Source of the DNA: Spirulina sp. DLM2.Bin59
GTDB taxonomy: Bacteria > Cyanobacteriota > Cyanobacteriia > Cyanobacteriales > Spirulinaceae
DNA length: 8,231 nt
Direction: 5' to 3'
Assembly: GCA_007693875.1 (NCBI GenBank)
Contig: RECT01000093.1
Span: 1-8,231 of the forward strand
Part shown: positions 1-5,091 of the stretch, one piece after another
Numbering within the stretch: the stretch's first letter is position 1
How the letters are laid out: every line of letters begins with the position of its first letter
Translations under genes and position numbers: made by a program
Notes under the pieces: generated by a model
Told to the model about the DNA's origin: nothing
The model's database searches: none
Seen by the model: only the letters and a program-made list of their open reading frames with translations

Positions 1-340
1 CCTTCAGCCCCCCCAAGGCCCCCCGCAGCCGTAACAGGGGGTTTTTGGCATAGTAAAACTCAAAGGCATTTTGTAAGGGATTCCCGCCCCGGCCCCCCAC
101 GGGCGCATAGATCTGAATATCCCGCCAGGAAAACACCAGTAGGGTGGGCTGAAACTGGTCAATCACCGCATCCAGAGCTTGATCAAATTCCAAAGGCGGC
201 ACGGTTCCCAGGTCGAAAATACGCTGCTCGATGGTGGGGAAGCATTTATGGATGTGATCCGCGAGGTAAACCGCACCGATGGGGAAGATGGGGTTACAGG
301 GGAGGCGAACGTAGAGGATTTTCGGGGCAGTGCTGTTCAT
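1..340 (-). CDS. Radical SAM protein, photosystem II high-light acclimation type (N-terminal part, truncated by window edge)
   Basis: The reading frame starts at the ATG complementary to 338-340 and stays open for 113 codons to the left edge, so only the N-terminus is present. The translation begins MNSTAPKILYVRLPCNPIFP and continues with GAVYLADHIHKCFP and FSWRDIQIYAPVGGRGGNP. I recognise these as the start of the cyanobacterial B12-binding-like radical SAM protein that databases call 'photosystem II high light acclimation radical SAM protein'. The visible part corresponds to the Rossmann-like, cobalamin-binding-type N-terminal domain. The radical SAM CxxxCxxC cluster motif would lie further downstream, outside the window, so the enzymatic assignment rests on the N-terminal signature alone. 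No clear Shine-Dalgarno sequence precedes the start. The gene is divergent from the DUF1830 gene, and psb35, another photosystem II factor, lies about 1.3 kb away. Confidence 0.8.
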   Translation of the reverse strand, partial: MNSTAPKILYVRLPCNPIFPIGAVYLADHIHKCFPTIEQRIFDLGTVPPLEFDQALDAVIDQFQPTLLVFSWRDIQIYAPVGGRGGNPLQNAFEFYYAKNPLLRLRGALGGLK

Positions 341-438
341 AGGGCTTGGACTCGCCGGTGAGCGGCAGGATTGCTGAGAATATTTCACATACCTTAACAA
401 ATCTCTCGTTTTCCGGGCCGGGGCATCTACAGCCTCAA

Positions 439-470
439 CCTCTCGCCTAAACTGGGAGAGGGTTTTGTTT
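439..470 (+). terminator. Hairpin with T-rich tail (orphan terminator-like element)
   Basis: CCTCTC at 439-444 pairs with GAGAGG at 456-461 across an 11-base loop. Two further pairs (AA/TT) are possible with a bulged G. The hairpin is followed by TTTTGTTT. No plus-strand gene lies upstream in the window, so what it would terminate is unclear. It could be part of the leader of one of the divergent genes or a decayed repeat. Confidence 0.3.
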
Positions 471-490
471 AATCGTTGAAAGGGCTGTAA

Positions 491-510
491 GTAGGGGCGA
501 CAATTTTTTC
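491..510. repeat. Degenerate copy of GTAGGGGCGA palindromic repeat
   Basis: This 20-base segment matches 18 of 20 bases of the better preserved palindrome at 5344-5363, including the exact decamer GTAGGGGCGA. Here the right arm has decayed to a C-rich run, so it no longer folds well. It looks like an eroded member of the same dispersed intergenic family. Confidence 0.45.
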
Positions 511-609
511 CCCTTCCCCACTACTATTGCTATTGCTCAGATCGCGATCGCCCCATCCCCACTGCGGCCTGTTGGTAATTTGAGCATTGGTATTCCTCTT
601 TACAACAAC

Positions 610-638
610 TTGACCGAAGAGAGTGTTAAGTTTAATGT
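610..638 (+). promoter_or_regulatory. Possible promoter of the DUF1830 gene
   Basis: TTGACC at 610-615 matches the -35 consensus at five of six positions. A 17-base spacer leads to TAATGT at 633-638. An alternative -10, TTTAAT at 631-636, is closer to consensus but leaves a 15-base spacer. It lies about 45 bases before the start codon. The -10 element is weak, so this is only a candidate. Confidence 0.35.
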
Positions 639-679
639 GTAATCAATAGTAAATCTCTATAGCAGAGGGCCTTAATCTT

Positions 680-1033
680 ATGGCTCAAGTTTTTGATCCG
701 ATTCCCAGTAACACCGACACTCCCATGCTCTGTTGCTATGTCAATGCAACGAGCCAAATTCAAATCGCTCGCATTACCAACATTGCCAACTGGTATTTTG
801 AACGCGTTGTCTTTCCGGGTCAGCGTCTCGTTTTTGAAGCCGTTCCCAATGCCTTACTGGAAATTCATACGGGAATGATGGCCAGTGCCATTCTTTCCGA
901 TACGATTCCCTGTCAGAAATTGCAGGTTGAAGAACAGGACGATGCATCCGCATCCACGCCTGCCCCCAAGGCGGAGACGGCGGCAACTTCCCATAAAATC
1001 AATGAAAGCAACGGTGAGCCGATCGCGGTCTAG
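680..1033 (+). CDS. DUF1830 domain-containing protein
   Basis: This 117-residue protein belongs to the cyanobacterial DUF1830 family, whose function is unknown to me. The conserved domain spans about residues 15-82: a LCCYVNATSQIQIARITN segment, the highly conserved NWYFERVVFPGQRLVFEA and then LEIHTGMMASAILSDTIPC. The last 35 or so residues are a polar, alanine-, glutamate- and serine-rich tail that is probably disordered. There is no signal peptide or membrane segment, so a soluble cytoplasmic protein is expected. The ATG at 680 agrees with where family members normally begin; a weak GAGGG lies ten bases upstream at 665-669. The gene stands alone, with a candidate promoter before it and a very strong hairpin after it. 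Its neighbours suggest, but do not show, a link to photosynthesis. Confidence 0.85.
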   Translation: MAQVFDPIPSNTDTPMLCCYVNATSQIQIARITNIANWYFERVVFPGQRLVFEAVPNALLEIHTGMMASAILSDTIPCQKLQVEEQDDASASTPAPKAETAATSHKINESNGEPIAV

Positions 1034-1050
1034 CCGTTGTCGATAGCCAT

Positions 1051-1068
1051 AACAAAATCTGTTTTGTT
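1051..1068. repeat. Short perfect inverted repeat AACAAAA/TTTTGTT
   Basis: AACAAAA at 1051-1057 is perfectly complementary to TTTTGTT at 1062-1068 with a four-base loop. It sits two bases before the stronger hairpin at 1071-1105, so the DUF1830 transcript would end in two adjacent stem-loops. Confidence 0.5.
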
Positions 1069-1070
1069 TG

Positions 1071-1115
1071 CATTGGACTGATCCCCATGGGGGGTCAGTC
1101 CAATGGTTATTTTGC
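1071..1115 (+). terminator. Strong 16-bp hairpin, probable terminator of the DUF1830 gene
   Basis: CATTGGACTGATCCCC at 1071-1086 pairs with 1090-1105 over 16 bp, with one G-T wobble and a three-base loop. A T-rich tail, GTTATTTTG, follows at 1106-1114. The position, 38 bases after the DUF1830 stop codon and before the next gene, fits a Rho-independent terminator. The tail is interrupted, and the stem is longer than most terminators, so a small palindromic repeat element is an alternative. Confidence 0.55.
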
Positions 1116-1166
1116 GCTGCGGTGGATCCATCCCTTAACCTGAAAACAGACAAACAGGAGAAGCCC

Positions 1167-1622
1167 ATGGATCTACCCTCGTTTTTGTGGTTATGGCGGA
1201 TTGCGGCTTGGTCGATGGGGTTATCCCTGACGGCCTATGGGGTTTTAGTCCTGACGGGCTGGGGGCTGTGGTGGGGACGGGGTGAGGGGCGATCGCGCCC
1301 CCAATGGTTACGGCCTTTACATCTTGGCTTAGGGCTAACCCTGGTGGGTTTGGTGCTGCTGTTGCTGACGGTGGGGATTGTGGGAACCCTGGGGTATTAC
1401 GGCACATTGGGCCATTCCTGGCATTTAGGGGCGGGTTTGGGGGTGGTGGTGTTGGTGCTGGCAGCGGCGGCGACGGGGTTGAACCTGCATCGCTGGCCCC
1501 GGGGGCGATCGCTCCATATCACCATTAACAGCCTCCTGCTCCTCGGCTTTGTCGCTGTGTCTCTCAGCGGTTGGACGGTGGTGCAGAAATATTTGCCAGG
1601 TTTCCCAGGGGCGACCCCCTAG
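1167..1622 (+). CDS. DUF4079 family four-helix membrane protein
   Basis: This 151-residue protein is strongly hydrophobic, with four predicted membrane helices at about residues 11-34, 51-74, 86-107 and 117-139. I assign it to the cyanobacterial DUF4079 family from its MDLPSFLWLWRIAAWSMGLS start and overall layout. The start at 1167 is preferred because AGGAG at 1156-1160 lies six bases before it; an in-frame TTG at 1068 would place the upstream hairpin inside the coding sequence. Histidines sit at or near the starts of helices 2, 3 and 4 (H52, H86, H117). This arrangement resembles the haem ligands of b561-type four-helix cytochromes, but haem binding is my inference. It probably lies in the thylakoid or plasma membrane. 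The next gene downstream is psb35, 54 bases away, with its own possible promoter. Confidence 0.7.
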   Translation: MDLPSFLWLWRIAAWSMGLSLTAYGVLVLTGWGLWWGRGEGRSRPQWLRPLHLGLGLTLVGLVLLLLTVGIVGTLGYYGTLGHSWHLGAGLGVVVLVLAAAATGLNLHRWPRGRSLHITINSLLLLGFVAVSLSGWTVVQKYLPGFPGATP

Positions 1623-1641
1623 GACGGAAGCGATCGCGTTT

Positions 1642-1650
1642 TGTTAAGAT
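1642..1650 (+). promoter_or_regulatory. Possible extended -10 promoter element for psb35
   Basis: TGTTAAGAT at 1642-1650 reads as an extended -10 (TG, one base, TAAGAT), 26 bases before the psb35 start codon. No convincing -35 box is present at the usual distance, which is tolerated for extended -10 promoters. Confidence 0.3.
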
Positions 1651-1676
1651 AGCTCTGAGTTTTTTTTCAAAAGCAT

Positions 1677-1877
1677 ATGATTCACTCTAGTTTTGCCATG
1701 ACACCGGTATTGGGGGCTTTGCCCGTAGCCTTCACCGCCGTTTATGTGGTTGGTTTTATCGCCGCTGTTACCATTGGTTCCATCGCTTGGTACAACTCCA
1801 AGCGCCCTGCTGGTTGGGAAGGTCGCGAGCGCCCTGATATTGTTCCCAAGGTGGGGGATAGCGACTCAGAAGATTAA
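1677..1877 (+). CDS. psb35: Photosystem II assembly protein Psb35 (Ssl2148-like)
   Basis: This 66-residue protein has one membrane helix at about residues 14-38. The conserved IAWYNSKRPAGWEGRERP motif (residues 36-53) and an acidic C-terminus (DSDSED) follow. I match it to Psb35 (Synechocystis Ssl2148), a thylakoid protein reported to stabilise the CP47 assembly module and its high-light-inducible proteins during photosystem II biogenesis. The helix, RP-GW-RP signature and length all fit. Two in-frame ATGs are possible, 1677 and 1698; neither has a good Shine-Dalgarno sequence, and the later one would give a 59-residue protein starting MTPVLGALPV. The stop codon overlaps that of the convergent small gene. 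Family identity is from memory of the motif and not from a search. Confidence 0.7.
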   Translation: MIHSSFAMTPVLGALPVAFTAVYVVGFIAAVTIGSIAWYNSKRPAGWEGRERPDIVPKVGDSDSED

Positions 1878-2038
1878 ACTTCTGGCGGCTGTTCTGAGCG
1901 GGGGAGGTGGGGCGATCGCTCAATCTCCTCAAACTGATAGCCCCGATGCTCAAATTGCCGCACAAATTGAGCAGGATTGCCCGGGGTAGACTCAGGGGCC
2001 TCGTGGCGTTGTTTTTTGAGTTTGGCTTTGCGTCCCAT
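1874..2038 (-). CDS. Small basic conserved-type protein of unknown function (54 aa)
   Basis: The frame runs from the ATG complementary to 2036-2038 to a TAA at 1874-1876. It encodes 54 residues beginning MGRKAKLKKQRHEAP, followed by NPAQFVRQFEHRGYQFEEIE and a Pro/Glu-rich end. The basic N-terminal cluster (six Lys/Arg in residues 3-11) and the helix-like QFVRQFEHRGYQ segment look like a real small protein. I recall similar MGRKAKLK starts among cyanobacterial hypotheticals but know no function. There is no signal peptide or membrane helix. A nucleic-acid-binding role would fit the basic N-terminus but is speculation. It is convergent with psb35, sharing four bases (TTAA) at the stops, and divergent from the porin gene. 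Confidence 0.6.
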   Translation of the reverse strand: MGRKAKLKKQRHEAPESTPGNPAQFVRQFEHRGYQFEEIERSPHLPRSEQPPEV

Positions 2039-2203
2039 GGTGGCAATCGAGGGGGGATAGAATGGGCAGGGAAATCTTCTTCAAGATCAAAACTGATCCT
2101 TATGTTAACCTAACTTCAGTCTTGCCTCCGGTGAAGCGTTGCGATCGTGAACCGAGCAAGGGATTTTGTTTGAAATCTTCTTCCTTCAAATTGGTGTGAG
2201 CAC
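2039..2203. promoter_or_regulatory. Upstream region of the porin gene with a 12-bp direct repeat
   Basis: This spacer separates the divergent small gene and the porin gene and must hold the porin promoter. The exact 12-mer GAAATCTTCTTC occurs at 2071-2082 and again at 2172-2183, 101 bases apart. The second copy ends 20 bases before the porin start codon. No textbook -35/-10 pair and no recognisable Fur-type operator are visible. Confidence 0.4.
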
Positions 2204-4555
2204 ATGTCAAAATTAGCAGGTCATCTTCTCCAAACGGCTCCGTTTGTGCTAGCGGCCTCATTGATTGGCCCTCAGGGGGCATCGGCGGCCCCGCCTGCTG
2301 CGGTAGATCAGTTTGAAACCACTGAGACCGCAACCATTGAAACGACAAACTGGCAGGCCCCCGCTCCCCCAGAACCCAACCCAGAATTGGATCTGCGAGA
2401 ACCACCGATTCCTGTGGCAATGCCCGTTGATCTGGAGCCTGTGGTTGCCCCGGAACCCGTGGCAATGCCCGTTGATCTAGAGCCTGTGGTTGCCCCGGAA
2501 CCTGTGGCGGTGGTGGAATCGGAGTCGGAACCGATGGTGCTGCCTCCGGTGGCTGGCGATCCCTTGACCGTGGCGGAGCCTGTGATTTTACCGGAGGCTG
2601 CTGCCCCCCTTGAGATTACAACCCCCACGGCAACCCCTACGGTTAACCAGACTGCAATCCAGACTGAGATCGTCGGGGATGCCCTGACGGAAACGGCGGT
2701 CAGCCCCTGGGTGGAAATGAGTGAGGAGCGATCGCCCATTGCTGCAGAATCCCCCACCGCCTTAGATCTAACACCGGAGATTGCCGGCGACCCTCTCCTC
2801 AACCCAGAGCCAGAGGCAAAACCCATCCTCCTGAAACCCGTGGCTCAAACGCCACCGGCGCCACCAACACCAAAATTGCTGGTTAGCCCCATGGCCCTCG
2901 ATGAGTTGACCCTTGAGGGGCCTAGAGGCGCAACCCCCGCCCCGATGGTCGCGAACGGTGACAACCGCCCAGGCTTTGGCAACCCTGACCTAGCTGCTCC
3001 CTTCCCGGCTATGGGGGAGCAATTGGATGAATTGGAAACGGGAGCAGGGGCGATCGCCCAAACCAACGTCCATGACCTCCTCGATCAAATCAACCAATAC
3101 ACCAACGAAAATAACTTCAATCAGGGGCAAGGGGTAGGCAGTGCTTCCCAGTTCCGGGATGTTCTCCCCACTGATTGGGCCTACACCGCCCTCGATGATT
3201 TAGTCCGCCGTTACGACTGCATCCGAGGCTATCCCGATGGCACATTCCGAGGCAATCGGGCTCTAACTCGTTATGAATTTGCAGCGGGTTTAAATGCCTG
3301 TATTCAGCAGATTGAGCGGATCATTGCCGAAACCACTGCGGATCTCGCCAGTCGGGCGGATTTGGAAATGCTCCAGCGGTTGGTTCAAGAGTTTGAAGGG
3401 GAATTGGCAACGATCGGCACCCGTGTCGATGCTATGGATGGCCGCGTTGCTTTCCTGGAAGAGCACCAATTTTCCACCACCACCAAACTGAATGGGGAGG
3501 TGTTGTTTGCCATTAATGCCCTGCTCCCTCAGTCCTACACCCCTGGCACGACGAACGTCCCCGTTGACAGCAATGTGGTGTTTCAAGACCGGGTGCGGTT
3601 GAATTTGGATACCTCCTTTACGGGGCGCGATCGCCTCCGTACCCGCCTCCAAGCCAACAACGTCAGCAACTGGCCCGGCATTGATGGCCTCAACGGCATC
3701 ACCTATGAAACCCGCTATGGTTTCGCAGGCGACAACGGCAACAATTTTGAACTCAGTACCCTCTCCTACCAATTTCCCCTGGGGAATCAACTCACTGCCC
3801 AGGTGTTTGCCAACGGTGCAGGCATGGATGACTTCTTGCCCCCCATGAATCCCCTCAATTCCAGTGGTGGATCTATTTCTCGATTTGGGCAATACAATCC
3901 CATTCTCCGGGTGGGGGGTCAGCGTCAAGGCTTAGGGGCTAGTTACCAGGTGAGCGATCGCTTCCAAGTGGCGGTAGGCTATACCGCTGGTGAGGGTCAA
4001 GACCCCCTGCAGGGCGGCATGTTCAATGGCTCCTATGCCCTGGGGGGTCAGATAAAATATCAGACCAATACCCTGGGAATTGCTTTCCAATATGTCAACA
4101 GCTACAACACCTTTGGCGGCCTCGGCCACAGCACCGGCAGCATTGCCAGTAACCTCAACACTGGCGCATCTGTGACGGGCCACAGCTTTGGGGCAGAGGT
4201 GTTATTCCGACCCAGTGATAATCTCTTTGTCGGGGGTTGGGGCGGTTTGACCGATGCCAAGGCAGGGGGTGCAGGCCGGTCCGATATTTGGAACTATGCC
4301 CTAGTGTTAGGGGTGGAGGATATCGGCGGCGCTGGCAATCTGTTGGGGATCGTCGTCGGACAACAGCCCCGCTTGACGGGTGGCGCTGCGACGGTTGATC
4401 CGACGGTGGGCTACCACATTGAGGGCTTTTATCGCTTGGCGGTGAGCGATCGCATTGACATCACCCCTGGGGTGATTTGGCTGCCAAACCCCGGTCATAA
4501 TAAGGTCAATAAGGAGATCTTTGCCGCTACGCTCCGGACTCGCTTCCGGTTCTAG
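2204..4555 (+). CDS. SLH-domain outer-membrane porin (cyanobacterial iron-uptake/OprB-type porin)
   Basis: This 783-residue outer-membrane protein starts with a signal peptide (about residues 1-28, cleavage after GASA). A very long Pro/Val/Glu/Ala-rich segment follows (about 29-280), containing two copies of VAMPVDLEPVVAPEP at 71-100. An SLH domain begins at SQFRDVLPTDWAY (about 315-372) and includes RGYPDGTFRGNRALTRYEFAAG and two cysteines, C339 and C366. A coiled-coil segment lies at about 375-422, and an OprB-like beta barrel runs from about 425 to the end. The chain ends in LRTRFRF, with the terminal aromatic residue usual for beta-barrel assembly. The SLH domain normally anchors such porins to peptidoglycan or its polymers. 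Related proteins are annotated as iron-uptake porins; the substrate here is not shown. Most relatives I know are roughly 500-600 residues, and the extra length is the linker. The terminator at 4583-4616 follows. Confidence 0.92.
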   Translation: MSKLAGHLLQTAPFVLAASLIGPQGASAAPPAAVDQFETTETATIETTNWQAPAPPEPNPELDLREPPIPVAMPVDLEPVVAPEPVAMPVDLEPVVAPEPVAVVESESEPMVLPPVAGDPLTVAEPVILPEAAAPLEITTPTATPTVNQTAIQTEIVGDALTETAVSPWVEMSEERSPIAAESPTALDLTPEIAGDPLLNPEPEAKPILLKPVAQTPPAPPTPKLLVSPMALDELTLEGPRGATPAPMVANGDNRPGFGNPDLAAPFPAMGEQLDELETGAGAIAQTNVHDLLDQINQYTNENNFNQGQGVGSASQFRDVLPTDWAYTALDDLVRRYDCIRGYPDGTFRGNRALTRYEFAAGLNACIQQIERIIAETTADLASRADLEMLQRLVQEFEGELATIGTRVDAMDGRVAFLEEHQFSTTTKLNGEVLFAINALLPQSYTPGTTNVPVDSNVVFQDRVRLNLDTSFTGRDRLRTRLQANNVSNWPGIDGLNGITYETRYGFAGDNGNNFELSTLSYQFPLGNQLTAQVFANGAGMDDFLPPMNPLNSSGGSISRFGQYNPILRVGGQRQGLGASYQVSDRFQVAVGYTAGEGQDPLQGGMFNGSYALGGQIKYQTNTLGIAFQYVNSYNTFGGLGHSTGSIASNLNTGASVTGHSFGAEVLFRPSDNLFVGGWGGLTDAKAGGAGRSDIWNYALVLGVEDIGGAGNLLGIVVGQQPRLTGGAATVDPTVGYHIEGFYRLAVSDRIDITPGVIWLPNPGHNKVNKEIFAATLRTRFRF
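2414..2503 (+). repeat. Tandem 45-bp duplication in the porin linker
   Basis: Two adjacent 45-base units, 2414-2458 and 2459-2503, differ at two positions only, both silent. Each encodes VAMPVDLEPVVAPEP. A VA start of a third unit follows and then diverges. The near-identity points to a recent in-frame duplication that lengthened the linker. Confidence 0.9.
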
Positions 4556-4568
4556 CACTCACGCAAAA

Positions 4569-4817
4569 TCACCATTTCAGTACCGCCGCGTCAATGCCTT
4601 GCTCGCGGCGGTTTTTGCTGTCCTGTTCAAACCAAGCGATGATCTGGTCTGGGGTGAGGTCGGCGATCGCCACCCCATAATCCCCGGCAATCTGGGTTAG
4701 GAGCCGTAGGGAGGAAATGGTTAAACGGGTGAGGAATTTTTCCGGGCTGGAGAGGAGGGCGGCATCCACTTGGGCGGATTCTTCGTGGGTGAGGAATTGG
4801 GCTGCGGGGGGGGTCAT
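4569..4817 (-). CDS. Conserved cyanobacterial hypothetical protein (82 aa)
   Basis: The protein reads MTPPAAQFLTHEESAQVDAA at the start, then SSPEKFLTRLTISSLRLLTQIAGDYGVAIADLTPDQIIAWFEQDSK and a short tail ending AAVLKW. I recall similar 'FLT.EES.QVD.ALL.S.EKF..R..I.SLR.L.QIA' sequences in cyanobacteria, but know no function. It looks soluble and all-helical, with no signal peptide. The ATG at 4815-4817 is preferred over one further upstream (4878-4880), because the extra 21 residues are an unlikely Pro/Phe-rich stretch translated from the tandem repeat at 4819-4845. The gene is convergent with the porin, leaving 13 bases between the stops, so the porin terminator lies within its last codons. 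Confidence 0.7.
   Translation of the reverse strand: MTPPAAQFLTHEESAQVDAALLSSPEKFLTRLTISSLRLLTQIAGDYGVAIADLTPDQIIAWFEQDSKNRREQGIDAAVLKW
4583..4616 (+). terminator. Rho-independent terminator of the porin gene
   Basis: CCGCCGCG at 4583-4590 pairs perfectly with CGCGGCGG at 4604-4611 across a 13-base loop. TTTTT at 4612-4616 follows immediately. It begins 27 bases after the porin stop codon. The same bases encode the C-terminal part of the convergent small gene. Confidence 0.8.
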
Positions 4818-4818
4818 G

Positions 4819-4845
4819 GGGGAAAGGTAAAAGGGGAAAGGTAAA
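4819..4845. repeat. Short tandem repeat GGGGAAAGGTAAA
   Basis: The 13-mer occurs exactly at 4819-4831 and 4833-4845, a 14-base period. A partial third unit starts near 4847. It forms the immediate 5' leader of the minus-strand small gene. Confidence 0.75.
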
Positions 4846-4865
4846 TGGGGGAAATCTACCCATGG

Positions 4866-4894
4866 GAAAAAGTCCCCCAAGGGAGGACTTTTTC
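4866..4894. repeat. Inverted repeat with perfect 10-bp arms, terminator-like
   Basis: GAAAAAGTCC at 4866-4875 is perfectly complementary to GGACTTTTTC at 4885-4894, with a nine-base loop. On either strand the stem ends in a T run, so it could act as a bidirectional terminator. No coding gene ends next to it on either strand; the candidate omega RNA begins a little to its right. Confidence 0.5.
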
Positions 4895-4930
4895 AAGGAT
4901 TCACCGCCACGCCGTCTTACCTCAGCTTTT

Positions 4931-5091
4931 GACCTGGGAAACCCAGGGGGGAATTGGGGCTTCGCGTTTTAAGTTTCCGAGTGCAATGCTCGGTTTACTG
5001 CCACGCAAGCGGTTATAACTCCCACGTAACTCAAGCATAGATCAAAAAAACTATATTGGCAGTCACCAACGCAGCAGTGAACCCTGAACCC
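4931..5091 (+). ncRNA. Candidate stand-alone omega RNA (HEARO RNA, IscB-associated type)
   Basis: Several complementary segments nest within about 160 bases. CCTGGG/CCCAGG (4933-4938/4942-4947) forms a hairpin with an AAA loop, and CCGAG/CTCGG (4977-4981/4989-4993) forms another. ACTGCC/GGCAGT (4997-5002/5058-5063) closes a domain that contains CGCAAGCG and a hairpin pairing ATAG (5037-5040) with CTAT (5051-5054). The primary sequence, particularly TTTCCGAGTGCAATGCTCGG and CTGCCACGCAAGCGGTTATA, and the ending AACCCTGAACCC just before ATG, match my memory of the RNA preceding iscB genes in cyanobacteria. No IscB coding sequence follows: the frame from the ATG at 5092 stops after 13 codons. The bases after the block are ATGA, the flank I recall for HEARO insertions. 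In IscB systems the guide is the sequence just 5' of the scaffold, here probably within 4905-4932. The exact 5' end is not determinable by eye, and the family assignment is recall. Confidence 0.5.

Larger units (their letters stand above)
341..679. other. Divergent intergenic region between the radical SAM gene and the DUF1830 gene
   Basis: This 339-base spacer has no credible coding frame. It must contain the promoters of both divergent genes. It holds a hairpin at 439-461 followed by a T-rich tail, a degenerate copy at 491-510 of the palindromic repeat found again at 5344-5363, a HIP1 octamer at 544-551 and a possible promoter at 610-638. Nothing else is recognisable. Confidence 0.7.

Noticed and set aside
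179..361. 60-codon plus-strand frame at the left edge
   Set aside because: It is opposite the radical SAM gene, whose conserved motifs fix the minus strand as coding.
1068..1166. Extended N-terminus of the DUF4079 protein from a TTG at 1068
   Set aside because: It would place the strong hairpin inside the coding sequence and add 33 residues unlike a membrane protein start. The ATG at 1167 has a good AGGAG six bases upstream.
2308..2826. 172-codon minus-strand frame rich in Ser, Gly and Thr
   Set aside because: It is the complement of the porin linker repeats. The low-complexity SRSTGIATGSGATTG pattern is simply the mirror of the VAMPVDLEPVVAPEP duplication.
3290..3928. 212-codon open frame on the minus strand opposite the porin
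   Set aside because: It lies entirely inside the well-supported porin gene. Its translation has no recognisable domain, and open antisense frames are common opposite GC-rich genes with this codon use.
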